From Symsagittifera roscoffensis (taxonomy: Eukaryota; Xenacoelomorpha; Acoela; Convolutidae), in the NCBI RefSeq assembly GCF_963678635.1, contig NC_087071.1, forward strand, positions 25,839,378-25,903,377: 64,000 bases of DNA, written 5' to 3'. Position 1 is the stretch's first letter. Every line of letters begins with the position of its first letter. Shown in pieces: positions 41,691-54,240 of the stretch. The notes beneath the pieces were generated by a model, which did no database searches, was not told the origin of the DNA, and saw only the letters and a program-made list of their open reading frames with translations. The translations under genes and the position numbers were made by a program.

Positions 41691-43300
41691 AACAACACAC
41701 AGCAAAAACCAATAAAACAAAAATCATACAAAACAGATCTATTCCCTTTAAAAGAAAAAGAAAACCTAACTGATAATATAAATTTATCAGGCCCACCAAA
41801 TAATGACTCAAAACATACAATAAACAATGTTTTTAACTCCCATGATCCTCTAGATACAATAGCTCTATCAAAAAAAAAATTGAAAAGAAACATCTTGAAC
41901 CAGTCATCAGACAATTAAAGTCTTGGCACAAATATAAAACCAAACCAATCAAAGCCGATATCACCATTCTAGGAAATAAAACCCTTCTTAGATATTTCAG
42001 AAAATTTAATAATACCTCTATCAACGAAAATACAGATATTATATAAAAAATATCTGATCTCAAAGTACCCTGTCTACCTTAAAGTATGATGCTTATAGCT
42101 TTTCATACTTCCCACTCATTACACACTAAAGGAGACTCAGGATCAGAGAAAACATACTCAATTTTCATACAAATTTTATACTCACCAAATGCACCAATTT
42201 GGATAAGAGTATTTGCAATGTCAATTAAACGAACCATACCCAAACCAAAAACAAATTGCAGAAAAACAAGATTTTAAAGGACAAAGTCAAAACTTCAAAA
42301 ACAGAATTTCATTCGATACAAAAGGACCAATATCACCATCTTCCGAAGGAAACTCATATATGTTGGTCATAGTCGATGCAATTACACACTACGTAGCACT
42401 CAACCCAGCACCCCATTGTAACGCTTATTATGCATATACAACACTTTATGAACACTGGATAGCAAAATTCGGATTACCCGAAATTCTTGTTACAGACAAT
42501 GGTACTGAATTATTTATAAACAACGAAACTATCACACTATGCCACTTAGATAAAATTAAACACAAAAAAGGCACATTTCATGCACCTTGGACTAATGGAT
42601 TAGTCGAAGGCAGGAACCGTTCATTGCAAGAGTATCTTAGATATATCATCAACAGAAATGACACACGATATACTGAATGGTCAAGAGATGTACAACTATT
42701 CTCATTATCTTATAACTCGCAAAACACAACAATTTTAGGAATATCATCCTATGAACTGGTTTTCAATCGAAAACCACGAAAATCGATAATGTTCACAGCA
42801 AATTCTTCAATAAATACACTAGGTTGTTGTCAACCCACTGAAGGATCAATATTTTGTAATCTACCACAACATATCCACGATGAAGATCACTTTCAGCATC
42901 CACAAATTTCAAATTTAGTTTCCGGTACACACACCGAATGGAACTTAAACAGAGATAAAAAACATAATGAAATTTATCAGAAAGTATCAAAAAAATTATT
43001 ACAAAAATAAAATATTAATTCCCATATAAATTCCCGATTCACACCAGCTACAAATTTAAAAATCAGAACATACGTTTTGATTCTAATTTTTATAACACAA
43101 AAATGGATTTTTAAAAAACCACAACCAATCAGAAAAAGACCAAATCAAAGAATTGATAAACCCACTGATGTAACATACAAACTTATAGACCTAAACAAAA
43201 AAGAAATTGTTCAGCACCAAAACAATCCTTTTACCATATTATCTGAAAGAGTACGCTCTTCGCGAACTGACTCAATTATACTCCTTTACAGGACATAAAG
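41691..43300 (+). pseudogene. pol: Element B integrase relic
   Basis: The 265-aa best frame (42213-43010) retains the DDE core: FDTKGPISPSSEGNSY, VTDNGTELF and LVEGRNRSL. The HHCC domain is damaged (the second Cys of the first pair is lost) and the C-terminal module is broken after 43010. Confidence 0.85.
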
Positions 43301-44279
43301 TTATTCAAAATAGTTCCGATCACAAACAAAATCAAAACACTGATATGTATTCTATCCAAAACCATTAGAAAAAAGTAAAAAAGAACTTAACAAACAAACA
43401 TCTCAGAACTTAGACAACAAAAAAGTAAATCACACAGAAAAGAAAATTCGAAAACTAGAAGAAAAAATTTTAACACAAGATCAAAAAAAAATCTCCAAAT
43501 AGACACTCATCACGACTTCGGAATCAGCCACAAAAGATTATAAAACTTCATTCCACAATCTAAAATAATAAAGAAAGTTGAACCTCATTTTTGACACGAC
43601 TTCTTTACCCGACAAACAATCACCTTCACGCGAATCTCTAACTATAACTAAAGGACCTCCAGGTCAAAAATAAGCCAACCACTAAACATTGACACCTGAA
43701 ACAAACAAAGTCTCAATATTACAAACCTCTCCTATCAAGTAGAACAAAGATCAACACTATTGTCCCAACTTATACCTCGAAAACCCCTCAAGCAAAAATA
43801 CTAAATTGGCCTATAGAAGAAAATGGACATGATCATTTAGCCAGAATATCTCTTACATACCCCCAATCATCCAATAATTAACAACAAAACTAGACAGACT
43901 CTTAAGAGCCCCCAAAACCTTCCTTCACCAAAAAATGCCGAAACTCAACCCACTTGTTAAAAAACCAATAAATAATCCGACCACACTCGAATTTTGCCTC
44001 GAAAAAAATAATTCGACGGAACGAATCATTGCTTTAAATACTTCTTCCTCGAACAGTCAACGAATTTCAAAATATTCTTTCAAACAATTTTTCAATCCTT
44101 TCAAATTTTTTCAAACTTTGTATAATCTTAATATCTGATATCCTAGAAATATTCATCCTTCGCCTGATAATTTTTTGCAAATTTTTTCACCATTTTTTAC
44201 TCCCTAGCCCAAACCTACCTTAATTTTCCCAAAATCCTTGACGACCTCCTCAGGTACGATGTTTCAAACAACTATCTAA

Positions 44280-44468
44280 ATGTTCAAACATCTATTCAGT
44301 AGAACAGATGGTTTTCTTCTTTTTATAATACTTCTTACATTTCTAACAACCCCCATTATGACAATGTGCAAATTCATAAAAAAGGCGATCATAAGTTTCG
44401 CATTAGCAACGATACTTTTAATCCATTTCATCGAAGAATATTACAATAAACATAAAACTTCTCCGTAA
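44280..44468 (+). CDS. Element B small two-TM protein, 62 aa, intact
   Basis: Same length and layout as A's 9908-10096 product, including CKFIKKAIISFALATILL. It ends TAA. In B the Met-less frame downstream is offset by one base and another TAA intervenes. Confidence 0.72.
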   Translation: MFKHLFSRTDGFLLFIILLTFLTTPIMTMCKFIKKAIISFALATILLIHFIEEYYNKHKTSP

Positions 44469-44493
44469 ATAAATATTTTTTAAAAAGTTTTCC

Positions 44494-45261
44494 AAAATTG
44501 CAAATCAACAACCCCCACACCAGTCCCCATCAATAACATCTCAAGAAACTCCAGCAACACCAACAAATAGTCAAACATATAGCCCCCAATCATCAACACG
44601 CATCTCTTTTCAAGACAATCCATACACATTTGAAGAAAGACATGCACGATTTTCCGAACCACTAGAACCAGTAATTCACCAAGCATCTCTTAGCGAACCA
44701 CAATACGAACCAGTATATAATATATACCCCACTGTCCAACAAGACCTAAATAGAGCAAGCCACCAACGTCAAAACCAAAACACGATCGATAAAAACAGAC
44801 AAATTATACATCCAAGACTAAAATAGAAATTTTCAATCTCCCAGAGTTCAATTCAACATAGCTCATACACCAATAACAAATCCTATAGACTCCCTTGGAT
44901 ACTGTTTCTCTCCAGTAGTACAATTCAAAGTACTCTCCAGACACCATCACAACGAAACACATCAAACATCCCATCAGATTATTTAGGTTCAACGCCTACA
45001 TCTGAACAAATTCTGGAAAATTCATTTAATCCCCCAGCTACTACAGGACACCTTCCATTTTGGACGACGAAAGCTTTTACCCAAAGTGAACCAAATTTTG
45101 TGAACGATCCAATAGACGTCTCATCTTACACAACTTTATCACTACCAGAAACTCTTTGACTTCCTTCAAACGCTACATTAATTCAAATCTCACAAACACC
45201 ATTTCCTACAAATTTTCTGAAAAATCTCGACGCTAGATATAGAGAAAGTTCAACCAACAAC
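44494..45261 (+). pseudogene. Element B Met-less ORF relic, first part
   Basis: Homologous to A's 8765-9907. About 110 codons are open without Met, including TRISFQDNPYTFEERHARFS, then stops and shifts. It is interrupted at 45265 by element C and resumes at 51553. Confidence 0.75.
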
Positions 45262-45265
45262 ATAC
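45262..45265 (+). repeat. Target-site duplication of element C, left copy (ATAC)
   Basis: ATAC before the left LTR; the same at 51549-51552 after the right LTR. Element A's homologous sequence confirms the empty site. Confidence 0.88.
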
Positions 45266-45481
45266 TGTCGAGAAGGTAAAACGATCGTCGAGCAATTGTT
45301 AATTCCGAGATAAAAATACAGTAACTTAATCTTGCAAAGTTAGCATAAAGAGTGGTTAGAAACAGTATCCAAGGGTGACAGACTGTTCCAAGGACAAACA
45401 CCTGCTAATCAATTAGTCTAGCACCAAGAGTGAACATTTGATTGACAGCTTTGGAAATGAACTAAATTACTCAATACAACA
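45266..45481 (-). repeat. Element C 3' LTR (216 bp)
   Basis: TG...CA ended. It matches 51333-51548 except G/A near 45460 and C/A at the outer dinucleotide. Confidence 0.92.
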
Positions 45482-45491
45482 CTTCTCCTTC
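45482..45491 (-). promoter_or_regulatory. Element C polypurine tract
   Basis: In element sense GAAGGAGAAG, immediately before TGTTGTATTGAG of the 3' LTR. This fixes the LTR edge. Confidence 0.8.
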
Positions 45492-45778
45492 GATAATGAA
45501 AACTTTAGTTAAGTAGAAATCATTTCGCGGGTTGACTTTAATGACTGAAATAGATGGTTAGAAAATAGATGGTTGCTTGATCACAGATGGTTGAAAAGAA
45601 TTACTAGCTTCATGTTACAGTTCAGGATACAATTCAGAATTTAAATTATGACGACTTTTTGTTAACAACTAAAGGATCACTGGTCAGTGATAGCGATTGA
45701 GTTTTAAGCCACTAGTGACTCACCCTCTCCCTGGGTTAGAACAGTTTAACGAAGTTTGAAGTTTCTAAGATTCGACGA

Positions 45779-46900
45779 TCAATTTTTTCCTTCCTTGTCC
45801 TGATTGATAAAGTCAATCATTACGCCCCCCATTTTGGTGACCGCCGTTCTTTTCCGCCCGCTTCTTCTAGACGTTGTGGATGATGTCTCGTCCTGGCTCT
45901 CCCCCTGGCTGCTGTATGAGACCAGCCTTGCTTTCCTGGATGAGGTTCCCTTTTTCTTGCTGGTGGTGATCGGTTTTGTTGGGTCTTGCACCCCTGGATT
46001 TGCCGTTCCTTGCACCCCTGGATTTTGAGCATCCAACTCGCCGCCTAGTGCCGGAATGGTGTCCTGGTCATTTTCAGCTTCGGCCTCTGGTAGTGCTGTT
46101 GCTGAGCGTTCTATACGTGCTTCAGGTGTGGTAGTTTCTTGCTGTTTAGTACGTTTTACCGAGATAATCGGTAGGTCCTCGCTGTCCTCTGATTCAGAGT
46201 AGGTTTCTTCGAATCGGCGCCCGGTCCTCTCCCGTTTCTTTTCCGCAATTCGCTTGGTCAATCGTTCCTTTACTTCGCGCGGAGTTGGCGGTGGTAGTGT
46301 TGTTTGAGTTGCCCGTTTTTTCTCTTCTTTCAATGGTACCGGTAGTACGGATTTGGCTGCAGTTTTTGATTTCTTTGGTATGGGCTTCGTGGCCACTCCC
46401 GATTTCCTAAGCACAACCCCATTATCTAACGTTAGTGTATGTGTACTATCAGATCTAATTTTAGAATGAATTTGTCTGTACCTTTTTAGGTTTTTGTTTC
46501 CAGTGCGCTGAAACAACGATCCGGATGGTCCCGGTTGTCCTGCGGGATTTGAACTTCTACGTATCGACGGTTCGTCGTCCTGATTTTCGGATTGGTCTAC
46601 AGTAAGGCGTCGTGCATGGGTCCTGTTTTTAATATCATAGTCGAGATCTGATTGTACACTCCAGTTTGTGTCGGCTGGATGGGGCATGTCTTGCACATTA
46701 GGATCGGTGGTATCTAAACAAGCACTTTTCGTTTTTATAACCCGTGACCAATCCAGATTCTGCAGCGATGGTTTTTTAGTAAGATTCCGTAAAACTGTGT
46801 TTGCTTCTCTACCATGATGAGCTTCAAAAGGCGAAATTTTAAGTGTTGAGTTTTTTGAGAATCTGAGAGCACCAAGGGCCCGTTCGACCATTTTCTCCAA
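45779..46900 (-). pseudogene. pol: Element C integrase C-terminal part and charged tail
   Basis: The end of the integrase core (KISPFEAHHGREANTVLRNL) is followed by about 300 residues rich in Lys, Arg, Glu and Ser, with two NPGVQ/TANPGVQ repeats and an acidic patch (ETYSESEDSEDLPII). The tail could tether the complex to chromatin, as tails of other gypsy integrases do; this is inference. The frame is shifted relative to the core segment at 46735-47094. Confidence 0.8.
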
Positions 46901-46904
46901 GGGT

Positions 46905-47094
46905 TCAGGTTTTTTTCGTGAGCGAAAGTAAGGATTGAATTCTTAAGACTTCCAATAGTACGCTCGACGCACCCGGTTGCCCGATGGTCGTTTACTGGTG
47001 ATTTAATGATTTCAATGCCTTCCCCATTACAAAAAGCTTTGACCGCGTTTGACATGAAACTAGTTCCCTGATCAATGTGAATTTTCCGTGGCAC
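46905..47094 (-). pseudogene. pol: Element C integrase core segment
   Basis: Contains HIDQGTSFMSNAVKAF (second catalytic Asp) and VNDHRATGCVERTIGSLKN, with the catalytic Glu in CVERTIG. The frame continues as noise to 46735 after a one-base shift near 46900. A stop or shift also separates it from the zinc domain. Confidence 0.8.
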
Positions 47095-47339
47095 CCCGTG
47101 GCTTGATATTTAACTCTTCAAGAATTTCAATATTTTGTCCGATCGATTATTTCCACAGATCATTGCCGATGGCCAACGAGAGAACCGGTCGACCGCTACT
47201 AGTACATATTTTGAGGATTCATTTAAGTAATTGATGGGGCCCCAAAAATCTAATTGGACAGATTCATTTGGTTCTTTTGGTTCTGGTACAGATCCCAGTT
47301 GATTTTTACTTATTAACGTCTTTAAGTTCTTACCAGCTG

Positions 47340-47568
47340 CAGTACATTCAGGGCACCCTTCGGCAATGGAAGCTATTTAACGGTAGATGTAGGGATACCA
47401 GACATCCTTTGCGGCATCGAACATATTTGACTTCCCGTGATGGTAGGCGTGGATTCGGTTATTGATTGCTGACTGGAGGTTAATTGGAATTGCTAATTTA
47501 TCATCCATCCAAACTACATTTTCCTTCACTGAGAAATCATTGACGAATTGAGCATGATAACGGCTCAT
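47340..47568 (-). pseudogene. pol: Element C integrase zinc-binding domain
   Basis: HAYHHGKSNMFDAAKDVWYP supplies the His ligands. The Cys pair (CPEC) follows a few codons beyond an in-frame TAA, so the domain is interrupted by a nonsense codon. Confidence 0.72.
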
Positions 47569-47646
47569 TTGAGTAACCTTTTCATGAATTTCCGGGTCTT
47601 GTGTAACAATGAGATCGCGAATAGCGCTCAGTTGGGGGTCCGATAC

Positions 47647-48462
47647 TTAATTTGATTCTATAAATTTTAAATTAAACAGGTCAAGTAATGCAGTAGTTTT
47701 GTTAACGATCTTACAATTTCGCGGGATAATTGACATACATACAAGGTTTGGGTCCACTGGTGGTACTGTTTCTCCTTTGAATTCCGAGGGTAACGAGAGA
47801 GTTGTATTTGTGCGTATTGATCTTGTCTCTTTGGTAATGGCTTCTAGTGATACATTTGGGGGCAATTCTTCGATTTCGTCGCTACTACTATTTAGGCTTG
47901 GATGCTGTTTAAGAAATTTCTGCCATTTGCGCATGCTTCGGTCCATGTTGATATGTGATTTAAAAATTTGAGGGCTGGATGTAAAGAAAGATTGATTTTG
48001 AAAATTGGATTCAGATAATTTTGAACAACTGTGTTCTGATTGAATAATAGCCCCAACTAATCCAGTGCGTATTTCGCTTAGCCGTCGGCTTAAACCACGT
48101 GTTTGCATCTGATTGGTTGATTTCCGCTTACATGTTTTGCCGCCCTCTACCGAATCGTTATGTGACGAAACTTCCAGTTTAGTTATAGAATGCTTTCTAT
48201 TCGCTGTACAAATTGGTCCCTTGGATGTATTAGGTCCCTTGGATGTATTAGGTCCCTTGGATGTATTAAAGCCAAGCGCAGTGCGAATTAGGTTGATATT
48301 TGCCACCGTGAACATATTATCATACGTACTAATTGGCGTTGCTTCTTTACTTGGATGTCGTGATAAATAGTCCGCCAAACCAAATTTAGCCCCCGGTTTA
48401 TGCTCAAATTGAAAATCAAAGGGAATTAGTCGATCTAACCAGCGAGTTAAACGACTAAACAT
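47647..48462 (-). pseudogene. pol: Element C RNase H end and linker
   Basis: Begins with the RNase H/connection end (RLTRWLDRLIPFDFQFEHKP, then GLADYLSRHPS). A linker follows, containing three exact 18-bp repeats (48215-48268) that encode NTSKGP three times. It is a different frame from the RT ORF, the shift lying at the A/T-rich run near 48470-48485. Confidence 0.82.
48215..48268. repeat. Three 18-bp tandem repeats in element C pol
   Basis: GGTCCCTTGGATGTATTA three times in a row, in frame. Likely slippage expansion. Confidence 0.9.
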
Positions 48463-49409
48463 CGTCTTATTTTTCTTGTTATTACGTTCAAAAGGGATAT
48501 CAGGGCTTTATGATCGGTAACGATCAAAAAACTTCGGCCCAGTATGTAATTTCTAAAGTATTCAGCCCCCCACACAACTGCCAACATTTCCAATTCGTTT
48601 GTTGAGTATTTCTTTTCCGCTTCGTTAAGGTATCGCGACGCGAACGAAATTGGGCGCCATCCTTCTGGTCCCAACTGTTCCAACACCTCGCCGAGCCCAT
48701 TATGGCTTGCATCGCACACTATGCGAATGTCCTTGTGGATATCAAAGTGCCGTAATTCAACAATGTTTGAAACTTGTTTCTTCAGATTTTCGAACGCGTT
48801 CTGGCATTCAGGTGTCCAAATGTATTCATTATTTTTGCTTAATAGGGGCCGCAGCGGTGCCGATGATTCGGCCAATGCCGGCAGATACTTATGCAAACTA
48901 TGGATCGACCCCATAAACGATTTTAATTGCGACAAGGTCCGTGGCGACGTTAGCGCCTCTATTGGTTCTGTTTTTCTAACCAATGGAGTAATTCCAGTCG
49001 GGGTTATTTTATGTCCTAGCCATTCGCATTCTCGTTGGGCTAATTTACATTTTGTCAATTTTAAAGACATATTTTCACGATCCAGTTTCTTTAAAATTTT
49101 CTCTACCGTTGCTATGTGGTCTATTGCTGTTCCCTTGGTTACGACCAAAATATCATCGATGAACGCATGCGCTTGCGGGTATTCGGCGAGTATACAATCC
49201 ATTGCGCGTTGGAATTCCGCGGGCATTGTAGTGAGGCCATAGAATCCGGTTTTGAACCGGTATGTACCCGTCGAACGGCCTCCAATTAGAGAAAAATTGC
49301 ACTGTATGCTCGTCTCAGCATTTAGTGGCAGTTGGCCATAAGCGTATGTTAAATCCATTGTTGTGAAATATACGTCTCCCTGTTTTTTTTTCGCTAATCG
49401 TTTGCCCAA
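48447..49409 (-). pseudogene. pol: Element C RT and RNase H
   Basis: RT palm with FTTMDLTYAYGQLPL and the catalytic box HAFIDDILVV, then YGLTTMPAEFQRAM. RNase H holds IRIVCDASHNGLGEV, ELEMLAVVWGAEYF and IVTDHKALISLL. It is well preserved. Its true beginning is in the previous frame across a run of nine A's (49383-49391), where one base is extra. Confidence 0.9.
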
Positions 49410-50670
49410 CCGTGTCCATTAGTTCCTCGATATTCGGCATTTGGTATTTATTCTTATGCACTTGTTTATTTAGTTCCCTCGACTCAAGTGCCAGTTTTAC
49501 GGATCCATCCTTTTTTACTGTTATTACTATTGGGGACACAAAATATTTGTCCGAGCATTCAGATAATTTTTCGATATGACCCTGTTTCAATAATTTGTCA
49601 ATTTCGGCATCCACTTTTTCTTGCAACGAAATTGGGACTCGACGCCCCTTCTGTTGTACTGGGGTGATGTTTTCAAAAAATTCGGCTTGTACTTTGTAGT
49701 TTCTTATTTTCCCTACCCTGCTAAAAAGATTTGAAAACTGCTTACTGAAGTATGTTTGCCACGAATCCAACTCCCCCTCCGGTTCCAGTGCGTCGTGACT
49801 GCCTTCTTCAATGGACATGATTTGGTCCCCCGGTGTTTGTTGCACCAACTGGAGTCCTAGTTGGGGCATCAGATCCCTTCCAATTATTGATGGTCGGTTC
49901 CCCCCGATCACTTTTATCCTTGCCTGGATCTTCCAACCGTTTGATTGTATTGTTACTGCCATTGTTCCAATCATCTGTAGGGGATTGTTTCCATAATCCC
50001 GAAAAGCATTATCCTCCTCCGTAAGATTGTCCAGTTTTACTCCTGATGTTCCCAATGTTTTCCGTAATTCCCCGATGGTAAAAATTGAGATTGGGGATCC
50101 GCTATCGATCCAGACGCGAGTGAGTTTTCCATTGACTTTGATCGGCAATTGTGCCCCAGCAACTTTCAATTCTGTTACTCCTCTCCGTTTTATGGCCATG
50201 ACCATATAATCCCCGTCGGAACTGCTTGAGTCCCACGAGTGCACCACTGGATTCTTATTGACCCATCCAATGGAACTTGCATGTTGTGATGCTTCTTCGT
50301 CCGCAGAATTTTCTAGATGATGATCGTCGACATTCCCCCGTATCATTCCTACGGCTCCCTGTCCTCGTTGGTTTCCACGTTTTCCCCTGCAGGTTCTTTC
50401 GAAATGGCCAATTTTGTGGCAAAAATTGCATGTAACCCCTTTTGCTGGGCATCTGTCCAAATGTTCCCTGGTGAAATTTTGTTGATTTTGTTGGTCGCAA
50501 TTATAACATTTGTTGTTATTGAGGGGAATTCTTCCTCGATACGATCCTCGCCCTTGGTAAGAGCCCCGGCCCCTTGAACGGTTGTACCGGTAACCTCCCC
50601 GGATTATCCCAACTGGTTCCGATTTTATTTGGATTCCTCCGCCTCCTGATGATGATCCAGGGGTCCCCAC
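49315..50670 (-). pseudogene. pol: Element C nucleocapsid, protease and RT N-terminus
   Basis: An RGG-like basic part with two Cys-rich knuckles (CYNCDQQNQQNFTREHLDRC-type and CNFCHKIGHFERTC). A protease follows with RVWIDSGSPISIF and IIGRDLMPQLG, then RT fingers with VKLALESRELNKQVHKNKYQ. The frame continues from gag across a single TGA (50673-50671) and is lost after the nine-A run. Confidence 0.88.
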
Positions 50671-51333
50671 TGGTCACGTGGCAACGTATGAGGATGCATA
50701 CTTGCTACCCCTCTCGTACGAGAGAGCTATCCGGTACACTTCCTCAGGTGTTTTCGTCGACCTGCATAGTTCCTTTTGTGCATCCCGATTATTCATATTA
50801 ACAATAAATACGTCTCTTAGTATTCGGTCCTCTAGTGTTCCAAAATTGCACCGCGCTGCCAATCCGCTGAGTACGGAGTGGAATTGCTCAAGACTTTCAT
50901 TAATAAATTGCTTACGAGAAAGGAGTTGGTATGTTTCATATGTTTCATTCCTTTCTTTCTTGAATTCCGTTTCCAGCGCGTCTATCATCCGTGGGTAACG
51001 AATCGTCTGGAGGTCCAGGTGTGGTCGTCTTTTGTGCAGTTCATCCTGCCCCTTCTCTCCCAAACACAAATACAGGTTCGAAATTAACACCATTTCTGAT
51101 TCCCGCCAATTTTTTCCGTCTACTTCCGCGGGCAAGTCAGTGATTTGTGCGGCTGTGAGATTCGCGGCGAAATAAAAGTTCATTGGATTTAGTGAGTGTT
51201 TGGCGACCATTCCCCATTGGAATCTGATACTCCAGAATTCCCACATCATTGGCGGTTCCGTGCATTTTGCTGGCCAAAATCCCGTGATGCCCAGTGGATT
51301 CTTTCCCCCACCTAATCCTGCTGGTTGCGCCAT
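50671..51333 (-). CDS. gag: Element C gag (capsid part), 219 codons then TGA
   Basis: The ATG (51333-51331) uses the last base of the 5' LTR and the first two bases of the PBS, so the protein begins MAQP. The capsid-like part includes QGMVAK-type and NRDAQKELCRSTKTPEEVYR segments. A TGA in an ACG-TGA context ends it before the knuckles, and the next frame continues in register. The TGA may be a CpG-type nonsense change or a readthrough stop. The open frame upstream of the ATG is LTR sequence and is not counted. Confidence 0.8.
51323..51332 (-). promoter_or_regulatory. Element C primer-binding site overlapping gag start
   Basis: TGGCGCAACC directly after the LTR CA. The priming tRNA should end GGTTGCGCCA. 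It overlaps codons 1-4 of gag. Confidence 0.8.
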
Positions 51334-51548
51334 GTCGAGAAGGTAAAACGATCGTCGAGCAATTGTTAATTCCGAGATAAAAATACAGTAACTTAATCTT
51401 GCAAAGTTAGCATAAAGAGTGGTTAGAAACAGTATCCAAGGGTGACAGACTGTTCCAAGGACAAACACCTGCTAATCAATTAGTCTAGCACCAAGAGTGA
51501 ACATTTGATTGACAGCTTTGGAAATAAACTAAATTACTCAATACAAAA
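51333..51548 (-). repeat. Element C 5' LTR (216 bp)
   Basis: Partner of 45266-45481. The outer dinucleotide in element sense is TT instead of TG, a point change. Confidence 0.9.
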
Positions 51549-51552
51549 ATAC
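51549..51552 (+). repeat. Target-site duplication of element C, right copy (ATAC)
   Basis: Matches 45262-45265. Confidence 0.88.
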
Positions 51553-51930
51553 ACCTACGATTAGATTGGAATACATTCGCAGCACCCCTTCCATTTTTTG
51601 GACAACATCACGAAAGTGACAGATTACACAACTGGACACTAAACAGATCACAATATCGACAAGATATCCACAAAGACATACAAGAACATAATGTACAAAT
51701 ACTTCCACAGGATAATTTGACACTAAAAATTGAAATCACAAAAAATCTAAATCATATAAATCACCATAGCCTATCCCTAATCCCCCTCCAAATATGACAA
51801 CTCCATCTTTACCTCAACCATTTATAACCACAGAAATCATCTACAATTACGATAGATACACAAAAAATCAATTGGATATACAACTTTTCATAATCCATAC
51901 TCAGGACTATCATACACATGTGTCTTCTTA
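51553..51930 (+). pseudogene. Element B Met-less ORF relic, second part
   Basis: Continues A's frame after the C insertion, with recognisable RLDWNTFAAP-like and FGQH-like positions and stops. It runs to the start of the glycoprotein relic at 51918, keeping the start/stop overlap position seen in A. Confidence 0.68.
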
Positions 51931-54240
51931 AGATACTAACTTTCCAGACCCTTCTTTTTCTCAATTTCTCAAAACCCGATCATAACAATCCTTCCCCACT
52001 ATGACTGTGAAGAAAATGAAAAAAAAACATTACATGAATATGCATTAAATCAAGTCACTCAATGCGAATTCGAACCACAATCAATAGAAAAAACAAACAA
52101 AACAGCTACACTTTACTCAAAAGCACGAGATACAACAATAACAGGATATAAGCTCACAGTAACATTTTCCGAAAAGAAAGTACATTGCTCTCAAGTCTCA
52201 AACGGAAATAAAAATGGACTAGATCATGAATCTTTCTATCAAAGTAATATCGAAGGACTATTACATCTCAGCCCTGAAGATTGGAAAAACGAACTCTAAC
52301 GATTAAAAATCACATCAAACAAAGGCACAACCAGAAAATTTGTAAACTTTCAAGTTTTTCCAGACTCTGCACATCCAGCTGAAGTTGAAAAATACCAAGG
52401 TCATAGAAAATTAGACGACAAATTTTACTTCCACGGAGCACATAGAAGATTAACTTACGCTCTCCATGATAAAAACTGGATACCACACAATGGAATAAAC
52501 AACCCCTCAAACTGTAACGCGGACACTAAAAACAAAGGATAGCAAAAAATGATGTTTTTTAATTGGAAAACACAACTTGAAAACACAATTAACACGAGAT
52601 TTAAAAGACGACACTATAATTTATCAAGGAATCAGACTCCCTTGCAAAAACGAGCAAAGATACTGCGATCCTACTACCCCAACACAAGCAACAATTGTTT
52701 GGTTTCTCGAAGACAGCAAAAATACACGCTAGTAGAAGGTTTCAAGTAGCAAAAACACAAGCTAGAATGATGAAAATTATCCAAACCTTTTTTTATTGAA
52801 TCAGTCCCTCATGAAGATGTGAATCCTGATCAACTCAGACGTAGTAACTTTAAATTTAGAAAAATTCATAGATAGAAAATAAATTGACACGTTTCCAAAC
52901 TTACCCAGAAACGGAACTTGAATGTAAATATACCAAACCACTTTATAAAACACAATATTCAGAAATTTTTGTCAAATACGATCAAGGTTTTCACATGAAT
53001 ACAGGAAAATTAATACATGTGATGGCAACACATCACTCAACCAGTGACTAAAGTGCAGATATCCCAGTAAACCTCCAAGACAAGGAGAGTACACGTTTAC
53101 AAGAAATCACAAATGAACAACACAAATTTTGTAGCAATTCACTATGACATTCACCTAGACATGAATTTAGACTATACAATAAGTAGATTTTTTCACAAAA
53201 TGTCTTTAACAGAGTTTGAAACACTACATCAGTTATGCGAACTTGAAAGAACACAAATTCTACAATTACTTGCTCTAGCAGTACTCAAAAGCCCTTATGC
53301 AGAATATTTATTATCAGGTAACAGATCAAATTTTTTTGACTACGAAGGAAACATACTATGGTATTACACTTGTACCAAAAAAATAAACCTTTTTTGATTT
53401 TTGAAAACAAAAGATGCTATAAAAGAATCCCAATACTCTATAAAAATAAAGTACATTTTGTTGATACACTCTCCCGAAGAACTTATTTTTGGGATTCAGC
53501 AGTCTCATGTGGATCAGAAAACAACCACAAGGTAATACAATTGAACCCTGACGAAGATTAATACTATCTTCTCACACCATACCCCACACTTATGCAACCA
53601 CTAAAAAAGTTTCCACCCGAAAGCATTAGAGCTATTGCCCGCAATCAAAATATCGATTTACAATCGATCGGCGTATACTCTAAATCCGACATTCAAAACC
53701 ACATAAGTAAACAACAATTTCAAGAATTACTCACAAAAATGGACACAATACAAGGACAATCCATAGTTCAAAGTTTATGCAAGCTTGTAGAAACAGCAGG
53801 ATTTTCAGACATCTACGTACAAGACTAGAGCGGATTTTTTAAAGATATAAAAGATTACATTTTCTTAAATGGCGAAAAATACAGACCACAAGATATATCA
53901 CCAATAAATATTTTCAGTTTTTTAAGGTTGAAAAACGAACTTCTTGACTTTCTAGGTTGGCCCTACTACATCTTAGAAGGATTGACTATATTATACGCAA
54001 TGTTTTAATTTCTTGGATTTCTTTTCTCTTTATTTAAAGGAATCTACAACACATGCGCAATACACACACAAGTAGACAAATAAGCAAGCGTAGCACGCAT
54101 AATTTTCGCAGGATTTTTTGGTATACTCTCTTCATCAATAAATAAAAAACTTTTAGACGCTCAAATAAAAGAATACAAAACCAAGCTATCAACAACACCG
54201 AACCCATAAAACTAGTCATAAAACAATACAAATACAACGC
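51918..54240 (+). pseudogene. Element B envelope-like glycoprotein relic
   Basis: ATG at 51918 with a hydrophobic leader. Broken ectodomain pieces follow, then two better preserved parts: 53113-53397 (upstream frame) and 53358-53561 plus 53592-53828 (the -1 frame). The TM-region text near 53990-54050 is recognisable but interrupted. The junction at 53377-53383 is A7, with the same -1 relation as A. It is non-functional through many stops. Confidence 0.78.

Larger units (their letters stand above)
45266..51548 (-). mobile_element. Element C: Ty3/gypsy-like element nested in B
   Basis: 6,283 bp with 216-bp LTRs differing at about two positions, a 4-bp ATAC duplication, a PBS directly after the 5' LTR and a purine tract directly before the 3' LTR. 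The coding order gag, protease, RT/RNase H, integrase identifies Ty3/gypsy. GC content is higher than in A and B. No envelope-like ORF. A stop and several one-base shifts interrupt the coding. Confidence 0.95.

Noticed and set aside
45266-45473. Shorter 208-bp LTR for element C ending at ...ACTCA
   Set aside because: A 216-bp version places the purine tract directly against the LTR and still gives an ATAC duplication; eight more bases match apart from one.
45804-46032. Overlapping 70-74 aa frames in element C
   Set aside because: Shadows of the charged integrase tail and its NPGVQ repeats.
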